Source: Stramenopiles sp. TOSAG23-3 (Eukaryota; Sar). Taken from it: a DNA stretch of 28,463 nt. How positions within the stretch are numbered: position 1 is the stretch's first letter; each line of letters starts with the position of its first letter. The translations under genes were made by a program, and so were the position numbers. This document shows positions 1-8,133 of this stretch, in pieces. The stretch covers positions 1-28,463 of the forward strand of contig LT642216.1 of the NCBI GenBank assembly GCA_900128585.1, read 5' to 3'. The notes under the pieces were generated by a model. That model was not told where the DNA came from. It made no database searches and saw only the letters and a program-made list of their open reading frames with translations.

Positions 1-637
1 CCCCCCCCCCCCCCCCCCATTTTTTATTTTAAATTTACATATAACTACAGTACACAATACCAAACCTATAATATGAACTACGTACATGACTATACAATAT
101 CTCATAATTTCGTTATATCTTATACTTTTATACTATATAATTCATAGTAATAGTTCTATTGAATAGGGAAGGAATAAAGTCGGCCTGGCCTCATTCTTCT
201 ATTCTTCTATTTCTTCTATTCTATTCTTCTATTCTATTCTCTATTCTCTATTCTCTATTCTATTCTTCTATTCTATTCTTCTATTCTATTCTTCTATTCT
301 ATTCTTCTATTCCATCCCTATTTTTTAGAAGAAAAGAAAGAAGAAGAAGGAGAGGAAGGAGATTAAAATAATTTAAAAAATAAAGGGGGGGGGGGGGCTG
401 GGGGCTGTGGGCTGTGGGCTGGGGGTTGGGGGCCGGCGGTATAGTAGCGCAAAGGGGCAGGAGGATTGGTTACAGGTTATTTAACACTTTTGTGACATAA
501 TTTATATGTGTTTAAACTAAAGAAATTGATGAATGGTGTTTTGTGAAATAGAAAACAACCGAGTGTATATATTCTTACCTGTTTGTTTGTTCGTATTTCT
601 GTCGCAGCGTATGTGCTGAGGAGATTCCCCGTCAACG
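1..637. other. A+T-rich spacer with homopolymer, pyrimidine microsatellite and G-rich block
   Basis: No gene is supported here. The window opens with 18 consecutive C (1-18), followed by A+T-rich sequence. From about 192 to 312 there is a degenerate TTCTA/TTCTATTC microsatellite; the reading frame across it encodes only low-complexity F/S/I/L and is not a credible gene. A G-rich block follows (385-432, listed separately). The roughly 200 bases before the ATG at 638 are ordinary A+T-rich leader sequence and include a TATATAT stretch near 565. Confidence 0.8.
385..432 (+). promoter_or_regulatory. Candidate G-quadruplex block
   Basis: Thirteen G (385-397) are followed by G-runs of 5, 3, 3, 5 and 5 separated by 2-4 base loops (CT, CTGT, CTGT, CT, TT). 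This fits the G3+N1-7 quadruplex pattern with more runs than needed. It lies about 205 bases upstream of the ATG at 638, on the coding strand of that gene. Whether it folds or regulates anything is inference; a simple G-rich slippage tract is the alternative. Confidence 0.5.
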
Positions 638-2109
638 ATGAGGATATTTTCAGTTGACCGTTCGTGTGTACTGTTCGTGCTCTGCTTGGCAAGTTCGTGT
701 TTCATTGCATGCAATGCGAACGCGCAGGGGGGAAACAGCTACCCGCAAGATCCAAACAGTCATTTTTCTGGGACCAAACTTCGTTGTGGCGATCAGAAAC
801 GGGGGGGTAGCGATTGCTGGCCGTTTCACCGGTACCACAAGGAAATGTACGATGAAAACCCCCTTTGGGCAAAATGCTGCAGGCCGTGCTTGGGAAAATT
901 TGGGGAGGATTTGGCGTTGCTAGACGTGTCAATGGGCGCAAAGAAAAAAATTATGAAGCGGTTCCTTGCCGTGCACGACGATTTTCACAAGCGGCACTTT
1001 CCTGTCGTAAATCTAAAAGCGTATGTAAAAAATTCCCCATCAATCTCCCGCGAAACTACCTTGCTGCTGGAAGACATAGAAATGAATGGTGCGGGCCAGC
1101 GGATGGCGTCAGACTCTTTCGTCTTCAGCCGCAAGGCGGGAAAGGGCGGGGGGGGGGGGCGCCCATAAGCAACCAGAAGACCAGCTCGAAAGGTGGCAAA
1201 GAGGCGAAGGCCTCAAAAAGTGGGAAAGCGTCGAAGGCTTCGAAAGGTGGCAAAGCGCCAGCACCAGCAACCCCCCCTACGAAACCAGCCCCAAAAAAGT
1301 TCCCAGCGCGACCGACCAATTCGCACATGTTTTTAACGGGCGAAGAGTTTATGGAAAAAATAAAATGCTGTCACGTCTGCCCGGAGCAGTTCTACGTGCC
1401 AGAGGATTACGACGATCCGCAAGAGTCTCGGCCGAGCGTCAGCGCGCTCCTGGACATACCAAAGAGTTCGAAGAGGGTGCCGCCTGCCAGACAAGCACCG
1501 CGCCCCCAAAATAGAAGACGACGCCGGCGACGTCTGCACCAGAGTGGGGCAAAGGAGACCACCACGGCCGACCAACCAAACCCTACCCTGAAAGAGTCAT
1601 CTTCGCAAAAGGCTAGGAAGGGTGGGGATTTGTACTGGGCCTTCCACGACTTCTACGACCGACAGCCATACACGGAGTCACTAGAAGACACAAAAACTGA
1701 TTTTTCGACCAATGACCCGAATAGAGACACGTCGGCGCCAGCATTGCAACCTCGCGTCAAGAACGGTGCCTGTTGCAACATTTGCCCGCTCGAAGAGCCT
1801 GCCCCAGACACATTAGAGAATGCATTCAAAATCGACCCCCAAGGGGATAACAGCGCGTCGTTTTTAGAGACCATGGGATTGCCGAGGCCAAACATCATGG
1901 GCTCGGGCGCTACCTGCTGCCCAACGTGCCCTACGCTCCAGCACCTGGTCCATGGGCCGATGGAGCCGTTGGGGGGGCCGTTTCAACTGGGCAACGGCAA
2001 GCTTGGAGGGGACGCAGGGACTGCGCAAATGGAAGAGATAAATACAAACCAAAATAGTGGCGGGGGCGACAACGACGGCAAGGGTAAGGACAAACCGAAA
2101 GAAACGTAA
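638..2109 (+). CDS. Secreted CCxxC-repeat protein, frame interrupted at a G12 run
   Basis: Unrecognised family. The ATG at 638 opens a signal peptide (hydrophobic VLFVLCLASSCFIA, probable cleavage after NANA near residue 29). The frame runs to a 12-G tract at 1148-1159 and then stops at 1166-1168; the rest of the protein continues in the -1 frame to 2109. One extra G would make a single ORF of about 490 residues. Both halves carry the same motifs, so they belong together: CCRPC at about 80, CCHVCP about 244, CCNICP about 379 and CCPTCP about 427, plus paired aromatic motifs CWPFHRYH (about 60) and YWAFHDFY (about 333). Between them lie a Lys/Ser/Gly/Ala linker (residues about 182-220) and a seven-Arg run near 293. 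The tail is Gly/Asp/Lys rich. The cysteines suggest an extracellular disulfide or metal-binding protein. The function is unknown. Confidence 0.8.
1148..1159 (+). repeat. G12 homopolymer at the reading-frame break
   Basis: Twelve consecutive G sit exactly where the CCxxC protein changes frame. The upstream frame reads Gly codons and then RP and a stop within 9 bases. The downstream frame reads through GGGAPIS into the Lys/Ser linker. A tract of 13 or 10 G would keep one frame. The likely cause is a length error in assembly, or real slippage polymorphism. Confidence 0.85.
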
Positions 2110-2921
2110 TCAAATACACTGCAGGCAGTAGCAGACCAAATTGTGCGAACCAGTTTATAAATGAAGTCTAAAATAACATCATTTTGCTATATATATTATA
2201 TCATATTTTCATTTTGCTTGGTCACAAGTAGTAGCCTAACAGAAATTGTAAAACGCTTTAAGTAAATCGAAGTTTCCATGTTCTTTCTTTCGGTTGGATT
2301 CATCATATACAAAGGTGTCGCACCTGTGTTTTTCTTTATTATTTATGTTTCCTTAAATATGTGTATATGAAGCTGTCGGATGGAAACGAGGACGTACTGG
2401 CTACTACACCACCACAGCATCAGCCAGTAGAAGAAGAAGAAAAAAGTTTTTTTATTTTTGTTTTGAAAAAAACAAATTTCGATCGATAAACACGGAGACA
2501 ACTAATTCTTTCTTCTGCACAAAGTGCCAGAGAGAGGGGGGGAGAAAGAAAAAAAGCGTTTGAAAAACTACACGATATGCAACAGAACATATACATTTAA
2601 CCTGCGATATATTTATTTAAAATTAACTTTTCCTCCTTTTCTCTCTTTGCGGGGTGCCAAAACAATTCCCCCGCCTCTTCCCACGCGGTTCAAAATATAA
2701 ATCCTGTGTGCGGTGATCGCGTGCCCAAGAAACGTTCCAAGGCCGACTGTCGTTCCGTTTTCTATGTTAAGAAAGCCAGCCTTGGGCATTTTAGTGGGCA
2801 TCTAAGCTCCCGCATACTACTTTTGTACAAAATTGGAGACTCGCGCCACTTGCCACGAGACTCCCTCTGGTACCAAAAAGCCAATCGTGTTCCTACTACA
2901 CTGTGGTCCTCCCCCTTCTAT
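2110..2921. other. Convergent spacer; unexplained G+C-richer segment at 2613-2921
   Basis: This spacer separates the convergent CCxxC and E2 genes. From 2110 to 2600 it is A+T rich with a short AAG tract (about 2432-2444) and one small hairpin (AGGTG, TCG loop, CACCT, 2313-2325). From about 2613 to 2921 base composition rises towards that of coding DNA. On the minus strand a 62-codon ORF (2801-2613) is preceded immediately by a TAG, and other minus-strand frames are open for 35-50 codons between 2921 and 2765. None is recognisable. It may be the 3' UTR of the E2 gene, a decayed or frameshifted small gene, or a small unrecognised gene with an intron. Confidence 0.5.
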
Positions 2922-3569
2922 TTACAAGCGTTTCAGACCCTTTTTCTTCGACTTACTTTTTTTGGTGGCCCCAGAACTCTTGGACTTCTTCCGCGCCACC
3001 TTATCCCCTTTGACTTCTTTCGCTTTATTCTTTGCAGGGGACAGCTTCGTTTGTCCCTCACTAGTTGGGGTTGGCGACATCGGCTTGCATTTAGGCTGGG
3101 CATGAATGTTAGTGTATAGTTTGGCACGCTTGTCGTAGGCCTCGTAGTCTTCCATGAACATTCGGCCCGCTTCCTCGTTCAACGAGCTCTCTGGAAACGG
3201 TACGATCAGCAGACACCTTATTACTTGCAATACGTGAGAAATACCTAAGTCTGGTTTCCAATCTTTTTTCAGTGTATTGACGCAAATGTCCCCGTTGCTG
3301 GCAATGTTTGGGTGGAAAATTTTTGTCAAGAAAAACCCCTTCGGCGGTGCCGAGGGGAACTCCTTGCCAAGAACTAGTTTTATGTGAAACACCCCCCCTT
3401 CGAACGGTGTTCCCACCGGACCCTCTAACTCTGAATGCACAGTTCCTATAGTATCGTCATCGTTAGGAACGTACTTAACACCCACCGGTGGCTTGCGGGA
3501 GAGCTGTCTCAACTCTTTAATAAGACCTTGTATTACTTGAGGCGCAAGATTCTCGTGCGAACTTTGCAT
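2922..3569 (-). CDS. UBE2S: UBE2S/UBC22-type ubiquitin-conjugating enzyme E2
   Basis: E2 enzymes carry ubiquitin as a cysteine thioester. The UBE2S branch builds Lys11-linked chains with the anaphase-promoting complex. The UBC fold spans about residues 8-155, with FHPN at 85-88 and the active-site Cys at 96 in NGDICVNTLKKDW (human UBE2S uses Cys95). GPVGTPFEGGVF and PPKGFFLTKIFHPN are typical of this subfamily and match plant UBC22 closely. A Lys/Ser-rich extension follows and ends in KKKGLKRL, resembling the LRRL tail that binds the APC/C in the human protein (222 aa; here 215 aa). The frame is open 35 codons further upstream to 3674, but MQSSHENLAPQVI at 3569 matches the family start, so it was chosen. 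TA repeats near 3675-3690 lie about 100 bases upstream. The gene is convergent with the CCxxC gene. Confidence 0.93.
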   Translation of the reverse strand: MQSSHENLAPQVIQGLIKELRQLSRKPPVGVKYVPNDDDTIGTVHSELEGPVGTPFEGGVFHIKLVLGKEFPSAPPKGFFLTKIFHPNIASNGDICVNTLKKDWKPDLGISHVLQVIRCLLIVPFPESSLNEEAGRMFMEDYEAYDKRAKLYTNIHAQPKCKPMSPTPTSEGQTKLSPAKNKAKEVKGDKVARKKSKSSGATKKSKSKKKGLKRL

Positions 3570-5264
3570 CTTTAGCTGGTTTTCGTAGTATCCTTCAACT
3601 GACTGCCTGAATCCTCTCCTCTTTTCTCTGAGAAAATAAACGTTGTGTTGCAATAATTTATGCGATTCGTTCAATATATATATATATATTTGTATTATTG
3701 TTTCAACAATTATTAAATCACCCGAGTCTATTGCATTTGTTCATATTTCACTAACTATCTTTACCTCATATACTTGGTACTTTACTTCTTCACGCACTCA
3801 CGCACGCAACGCACTCACTATTCTTCTTCTAAAAAAAAAACAACAACAATGTGTGTTATATGATCATATCATCGTATTATTATTAATTATTAGCTATTAT
3901 TTTTTAGCGAAGAAGAAGAAGAAAGAAGAGAAGAAGAATAAAAAAAAGGAAGAGGAGATTGGATAATAATAATAAATAATATAACATATGAATAGCATAG
4001 AATTTATTGATTTTTTATTAAGAAGAAGGGAGATGATGTTCGTAGTTTATTATGTTTTGTAGGTGATTAATTAAAAATACAGGCATACAGTATAGAAAAT
4101 GAAATGGAAGAAGAAACGCACCCTGAGAGCTGAGAGGAAGAGTTAGACTTCCGAATGCTCTGTTCATATTACTCTTTTGTTCGTAGTACCGTTCGTAGTT
4201 ATTGTATTTGGACAAAACATAGTTTTGTTCTATTAATAATAAAAAGAAGAAAACAAACGAACACAACTAACAGAACTTTAATTGTAATATTATTATTCTA
4301 TTATTCCTATAAATATAGTAGTATAGGTATACTGTGGTCAGTATTATTGGTTTAAGTATACGAATTATAAGTACATTTATTATTTAGTATTACTATTTAT
4401 AATGACTGTGAAAAAAAATGCGCGAGAAGATATTGTTGTTGAGTTGAAACAGTAATTTAAAGAATTATTACTATACAATATATATACTTAAAGAAATAAA
4501 AGGGTTTTGTGAATTTTTCATCATTTATTTTTATGTTTCCATTAAAAATAGAATTGATTTTTAATATTATGCATATATATAATCTTTGAAAATCAATTTC
4601 AAAAGTAAACTCTGAAACTATTCTAGTTTTTCACGGATGGAACACTTTCCTATCTAAAATATCATTCTTTAACTCCCCTAAAGCCTCAACTAGAACGTTT
4701 CATCATCCTTTTCGATACAATGCTGCCTCCTGTAATTTCTTTTGGGTTTTTTCCCTTCGCAGCTCGCAGCCAACTTTTTTTCCTTCTTCTTCTTCTTCTT
4801 CTTCTTCTTCTTCTTCGTACTTTTCATTATTTAGTATAAAATATAAAAGAAAGAAGAATTCTTCTCTTCTTCTATATTTTACTATACTACTGTACTACTA
4901 GACTATGTAAGCAATACTTGAATAAAATGAAGCTTTATATATATACACACAACAGTTAATCGTAGAGTATTAATTACGAAATAGTAGTATTTTATATATT
5001 TTATATCTTTTTTTTCATTTCGACGATGATGAGAAGATGATAATAATATAATGATTTTTTTTTTATTATTTTATTATTATTATTTTAGAGAGTGGAATGG
5101 AATATAGAGTGAGTAGTAATTAATAAAAATAATAAACAATTCGATTATTATTATCGTTTGTTGCGGGGTTCTGTTGTGTTGTTTAGCGCATTAAGAAAAT
5201 TGTAGTAAAGTCTATTTTCGGCGATAACTTTTGCAAATGAATATGTGTACTTAGTATATAGTCA
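3570..5264. other. Long A+T-rich intergenic region with AAG/CTT microsatellites
   Basis: This is the divergent spacer between the E2 gene and the DUF4396 gene. It holds AT dinucleotide tracts (about 3675-3690), GAA-rich tracts (about 3908-3955), a (CTT)n tract at 4783-4816 and many AAT/ATT runs around 5040-5150. Short frames such as the 82-codon one at 4018-4266 (-) have no recognisable motif and look like chance. No RNA gene was recognised. A slightly G+C-richer patch at about 4630-4780 has no open frame that I could interpret. Confidence 0.7.
4783..4816. repeat. (CTT)n microsatellite
   Basis: About eleven near-perfect CTT units in A+T-rich spacer. On the opposite strand this is (AAG)n, a motif class that recurs through the window, for example near 3908, 12737 and 22040. 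It is a simple sequence repeat. Confidence 0.9.
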
Positions 5265-5720
5265 ATGTCAGCGTTGACATCCAAATTTTGGAAATGTGCA
5301 CATACACGGTCAAGGGCAACAATCAACACACTGCGTTGTCTTGCTGGTTGTAGTATAGGTGACTATTCATGTTTAATATATTTACAAACATATTATCCGA
5401 GTTTACCGCTATCGATATCAGTGCCGGCTGCGTGTGTTTCAGGAATTAGCACTTCACTATTATTAGAAACCGTTTTATTAAATAGAGGCAAAGATAAACT
5501 ACCACTACGAAAATCACTTTCTATGGCATGGAATATGTCGTTTATATCTATGTTATCCATGGAACTTGCAGAAAATGGATGTGAAATATTATTAACTGGT
5601 GGTGATTTTTCGAACCCTATTTCGTACGCTGCATTAATTCCATCAACAGTTGCTGGATTTTGTGCTGCGTACCCGTACAATTATTATCAACTCCGTAAGT
5701 ATGGGCGTTCGTGCCATTAG
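5265..5720 (+). CDS. DUF4396 family membrane protein
   Basis: A complete 151-residue protein matching the DUF4396 family end to end: TLRCLAGCSIGD (22-33), SLLLETVLL (64-72), SFISMLSMELAEN (92-104) and the closing PYNYYQLRKYGRSCH (137-151). These are family hallmarks I recognise from bacterial and fungal members. Three to four hydrophobic segments (about 24-44, 50-72, 87-110, 119-137) suggest an integral membrane protein. Conserved Cys, Asp, Glu and His residues could bind a metal, but no biochemical function is established to my knowledge. The ATG at 5265 fits the family N-terminus. Codon choice is more A+T rich than in most neighbours (many TTA, ATA, ACA), which is compatible with a different origin such as bacterial transfer. 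A dispersed repeat lies about 70 bases past the stop. Confidence 0.85.
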   Translation: MSALTSKFWKCAHTRSRATINTLRCLAGCSIGDYSCLIYLQTYYPSLPLSISVPAACVSGISTSLLLETVLLNRGKDKLPLRKSLSMAWNMSFISMLSMELAENGCEILLTGGDFSNPISYAALIPSTVAGFCAAYPYNYYQLRKYGRSCH

Positions 5721-6521
5721 AAATAATAATTCGTAAAACATGCATCTCTGCAAAAAAACAAATTATTTAAAATACACACATGTATAAAAAGGAAAAAGAA
5801 GGTGCTAGTAGGTTCAAGAACAATTTCCCCTCCTATTCCCGGTCCTCCCCAAGTTCTGGTCAAGATTCCAACTGGCAAGTAAACAGCGGCCTTCTTCCAA
5901 AATTAATACAGGGTTCTTATCCTTTGTTTGTGTGTCAAAAAACCGCCGCCATCCCAACAAGGATCGAAAAGACCATTTGAAAAGAAGATTGAATTAGTCA
6001 CTCAATAATAACTCAAAATAATGCAATAATAATAATAATATTATTATTCATTCTGCTGTCGTCTCTGCTCTGCTGTCCAACTCTGTTGTTAAACCCTAAT
6101 CGTAACTATATATAGTGATCTGCATATTTTAGAGGAGCTCTTTTGCTCTTTTCTATTTTTTTTCTCAGAGCTCTCAGCGCAGGCAGAGCGCAGCAGGCAG
6201 AGCAGATTATTACATTGTTGTCCTATCATCTTCTACTTTTTTTTTTTTAAATTTATATATAAACAGTAAAACAACTACACACTATTACCTAACTATACCA
6301 TAATATTATTATAAAATATCGTCTTTTTTCGAGTTTTCATTCAAAACAATCTTATGAAGAAGTAGAAAGAAAGTACTTAAGGGCATAGGAAATGCAGAAC
6401 CATGATTAACAATTGAAGGGGGGGGAGGGGGGTAGAGAGAGAGAGAGAGGCAAGACGTAATCGAACGATAGGTATCAATTAAATATTTTATGTTTATTGT
6501 TTAGTGGATATTCCCCGAACG
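5721..6521. other. A+T-rich spacer with short repeats upstream of the GH28 gene
   Basis: The spacer contains repeat copy A (5792-5871), a telomere-like AAACCCTAAT (6091-6100), an AAT/ATT inverted stretch near 6025-6050, a direct duplication of GCAGGCAGAGC (6179-6189 and 6193-6203) next to GAGCTC palindromes, a G-rich run (about 6417-6432) and a GA dinucleotide tract (about 6435-6450) just upstream of GH28. A 66-codon frame at 5780-5980 lies partly inside the repeat and shows no protein features, so it is not called. Confidence 0.65.
5792..5871 (+). repeat. Dispersed repeat family 2, copy A
   Basis: About 80 bases matching 7994-8073 in the same orientation. The last 29 bases (5843-5871 and 8045-8073, beginning TCCTCCCCAAGTTCTGGTCA) are identical and the rest is roughly 75-80% similar with small indels. 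Copy A begins about 70 bases downstream of the DUF4396 stop codon. No coding potential is evident. It may be a 3' UTR element or the remnant of a small mobile element. Confidence 0.85.
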
Positions 6522-7850
6522 ATGGGTGTTCTGATGAATGCACTGTGGGCGTTGGCGCTCCTTGTGGGGGTGGGGGCGACGAAGTTGTACGAGACGTACA
6601 AGGAAGGCATGGCAACGCCGGAGCGGACTAAAATTTATTCCTTTGTCGCTGATTTTGGCGCAGTGGGGGACGGAAAAACAATGAATACCAAGGCATTTCT
6701 TGAGGCTGTTGCTGCAATAAAAGAGTACAATGGCAACAACCCAACCTCAGGTGGTGCTGAGCTTGTGGTTGGGGACGGCAGCGTAGAGCAAACGTTCCTA
6801 ACCGCGCCTTTCAATCTGACCTCTCGAATGACCCTTACTGTTGCTTCCAAAGCATGCATATTTGCAAGTGATGACACGGCCCTGTGGCCGATCGTGCCCC
6901 CGCTTCCAAGCTATGGTCAGGGCAGGGATCACCAAGGACCGCGCCGGGTCCCCTTCCTTGGTGGTTGGAACCTTTCAGACATCGTCGTTCGCGGCCCTGG
7001 CTGCGTTGACGGAAATGGCTTTTCTTGGTGGGCACGCCACAGGAGCAAACATGAAACGTACACTCGTGGACGGTTGTTTGAGACTCTTTACAGCGACGGA
7101 ATACTGCTAGAAAACATCCATCTGAAAAACTCCCCGTTCTGGACCGTTCACCCCACGTACTCATCCAACATTGTGGCACGTTTTCTGACCATTGACAACC
7201 CGACCGACGCCCCCAACACGGATGGGTTTGATCCGGATTCGTCCGTGAACGTCAGTTTGACGGATTCTTTCTTCAGTGTCGGGGACGATGGGGTCGCAAT
7301 TAAAAGCGGCTGGGGTTGTTTTGGCCTAGACGTCAACCAGCCTAGCAAGAACATACACATTCGCAACTTGACCGTCAATTCGCCCTGCTGTGCCGGGATT
7401 TGCATTGGGAGCGAAATGAGTGGTGGTGTGGAGAACGTATTGGTGGAAGATATTCGCCTTTTGACCGTCGGGCAAGGCTTGCGGGTGAAAGCAGGGCTTG
7501 GTAGAGGCGGTTACGTTCGAAACATTACGTATGAAGGCGTGGTGATGGACAACGCCATAGGTGTTGCCATGCAGGCAAATGACTTCTATGGCTCCGTTAA
7601 CCCGAGCTGCCGGGGGCGCAATGCAAGCGCAGTCCCGCACGTGTACGACCTGACGTTCAGAAATATCAGCGCCAAGGGTAAGGGGGATGGGGCAGACTTT
7701 AAAGGCCTGACGCATGAAGGTGGTGAGATACACGGTATTGTGTTGGACGACGTTGATTTGCAAGTAGGGGGTACGCCTTGGACGTGCTCCAGCGTAAAAG
7801 GCAGCTCGACAGAATCTGTGCGCCCTACACCGTGCAAGTCTCTCCAATAA
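6522..7850 (+). CDS. Secreted glycoside hydrolase family 28 protein (polygalacturonase-like)
   Basis: GH28 enzymes hydrolyse galacturonan in pectin with a right-handed beta-helix. The 442-residue protein starts at the ATG at 6522 (an upstream in-frame GTG at 6504 is not credible). It has a signal peptide (LMNALWALALLVGVGA), then VADFGAVGDGKTMNT, the usual GH28 N-terminal strand. Catalytic motifs are NTDG (232-235) and GDDGVAIKSG (254-263), giving the three acid residues, and RVK (321-323) in place of RIK. The usual GHG histidine motif is replaced by CAG in CCAGICIGSEMSGG (about 289-302). The IGSEMSGG and GRGGYV motifs are those of a plant GH28 clade that also lacks the histidine. The C-terminus has a Cys pair. 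The protein is probably extracellular, acting on a cell-wall or food polymer; the true substrate is unknown. Repeat elements lie downstream at 7926 and 7994. Confidence 0.92.
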   Translation: MGVLMNALWALALLVGVGATKLYETYKEGMATPERTKIYSFVADFGAVGDGKTMNTKAFLEAVAAIKEYNGNNPTSGGAELVVGDGSVEQTFLTAPFNLTSRMTLTVASKACIFASDDTALWPIVPPLPSYGQGRDHQGPRRVPFLGGWNLSDIVVRGPGCVDGNGFSWWARHRSKHETYTRGRLFETLYSDGILLENIHLKNSPFWTVHPTYSSNIVARFLTIDNPTDAPNTDGFDPDSSVNVSLTDSFFSVGDDGVAIKSGWGCFGLDVNQPSKNIHIRNLTVNSPCCAGICIGSEMSGGVENVLVEDIRLLTVGQGLRVKAGLGRGGYVRNITYEGVVMDNAIGVAMQANDFYGSVNPSCRGRNASAVPHVYDLTFRNISAKGKGDGADFKGLTHEGGEIHGIVLDDVDLQVGGTPWTCSSVKGSSTESVRPTPCKSLQ

Positions 7851-7925
7851 ATTCCAAAGCTAAAAATATAAGAGAAGAATAATTTATGAAAAGTTCATCT
7901 CTTAAAAAATGTTTTATTTGTTTTA

Positions 7926-7949
7926 AAACAAGAAAATTGGCTGTTATTT
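7926..7949 (+). repeat. Family 1 element, copy 1 (24 bases, downstream of GH28)
   Basis: Identical over 24 bases to 18843-18866 (+) and to the reverse complement of 19032-19055; the core reads GAAAATTGGCTGTTATTT. It lies about 75 bases past the GH28 stop, in the sense orientation of that gene. This suggests a shared 3' UTR or 3'-end element. The reverse strand contains CAGCCAAT, which resembles a CCAAT box. Confidence 0.85.
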
Positions 7950-7993
7950 TAGAGTATTGATAATTTTAAAAAAATATATATTTTTATGAAAAA

Positions 7994-8073
7994 GAAAAAA
8001 GAAGGTAATCAGGTCAAGAACAATATCTCCTCCTAAATTGCAGATCCTCCCCAAGTTCTGGTCAAGATTCCAA
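7994..8073 (+). repeat. Dispersed repeat family 2, copy B
   Basis: Partner of 5792-5871, with an identical 29-base end at 8045-8073. It starts about 145 bases past the GH28 stop and 45 bases after the family 1 element. Both family 2 copies lie downstream of, and in the same orientation as, a plus-strand gene. Confidence 0.85.
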
Positions 8074-8118
8074 TTATTGATATTTTAAAAATACAACTTT
8101 ATAATACGGAGTGGACGA

Positions 8119-8133
8119 TTAGGGTTAGGGTTA
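8119..8133 (+). repeat. Interstitial telomere-like TTAGGG run
   Basis: Two full TTAGGG units plus TTA, preceded by CGA. A related CGATTAGGGTTT is present in reverse orientation at about 6091-6102, and a single GATTAGGGTTGG at about 8259-8270. These are too short to be a telomere. They may be telobox-like protein-binding sites or chance. Confidence 0.6.

Noticed and set aside
1-18. Poly-C run at the window start as a biological boundary
   Set aside because: The window edge prevents any judgement; it could be the left end of a longer tract or an assembly artefact.
159-371. 70-codon plus-strand frame rich in Phe/Ser/Leu
   Set aside because: It is the translation of a TTCTA-type microsatellite; no ATG context or conserved residues.
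5780-5980. 66-codon plus-strand frame after DUF4396
   Set aside because: It covers repeat copy A; copy B at 7994-8073 does not preserve the frame, so it is not coding.
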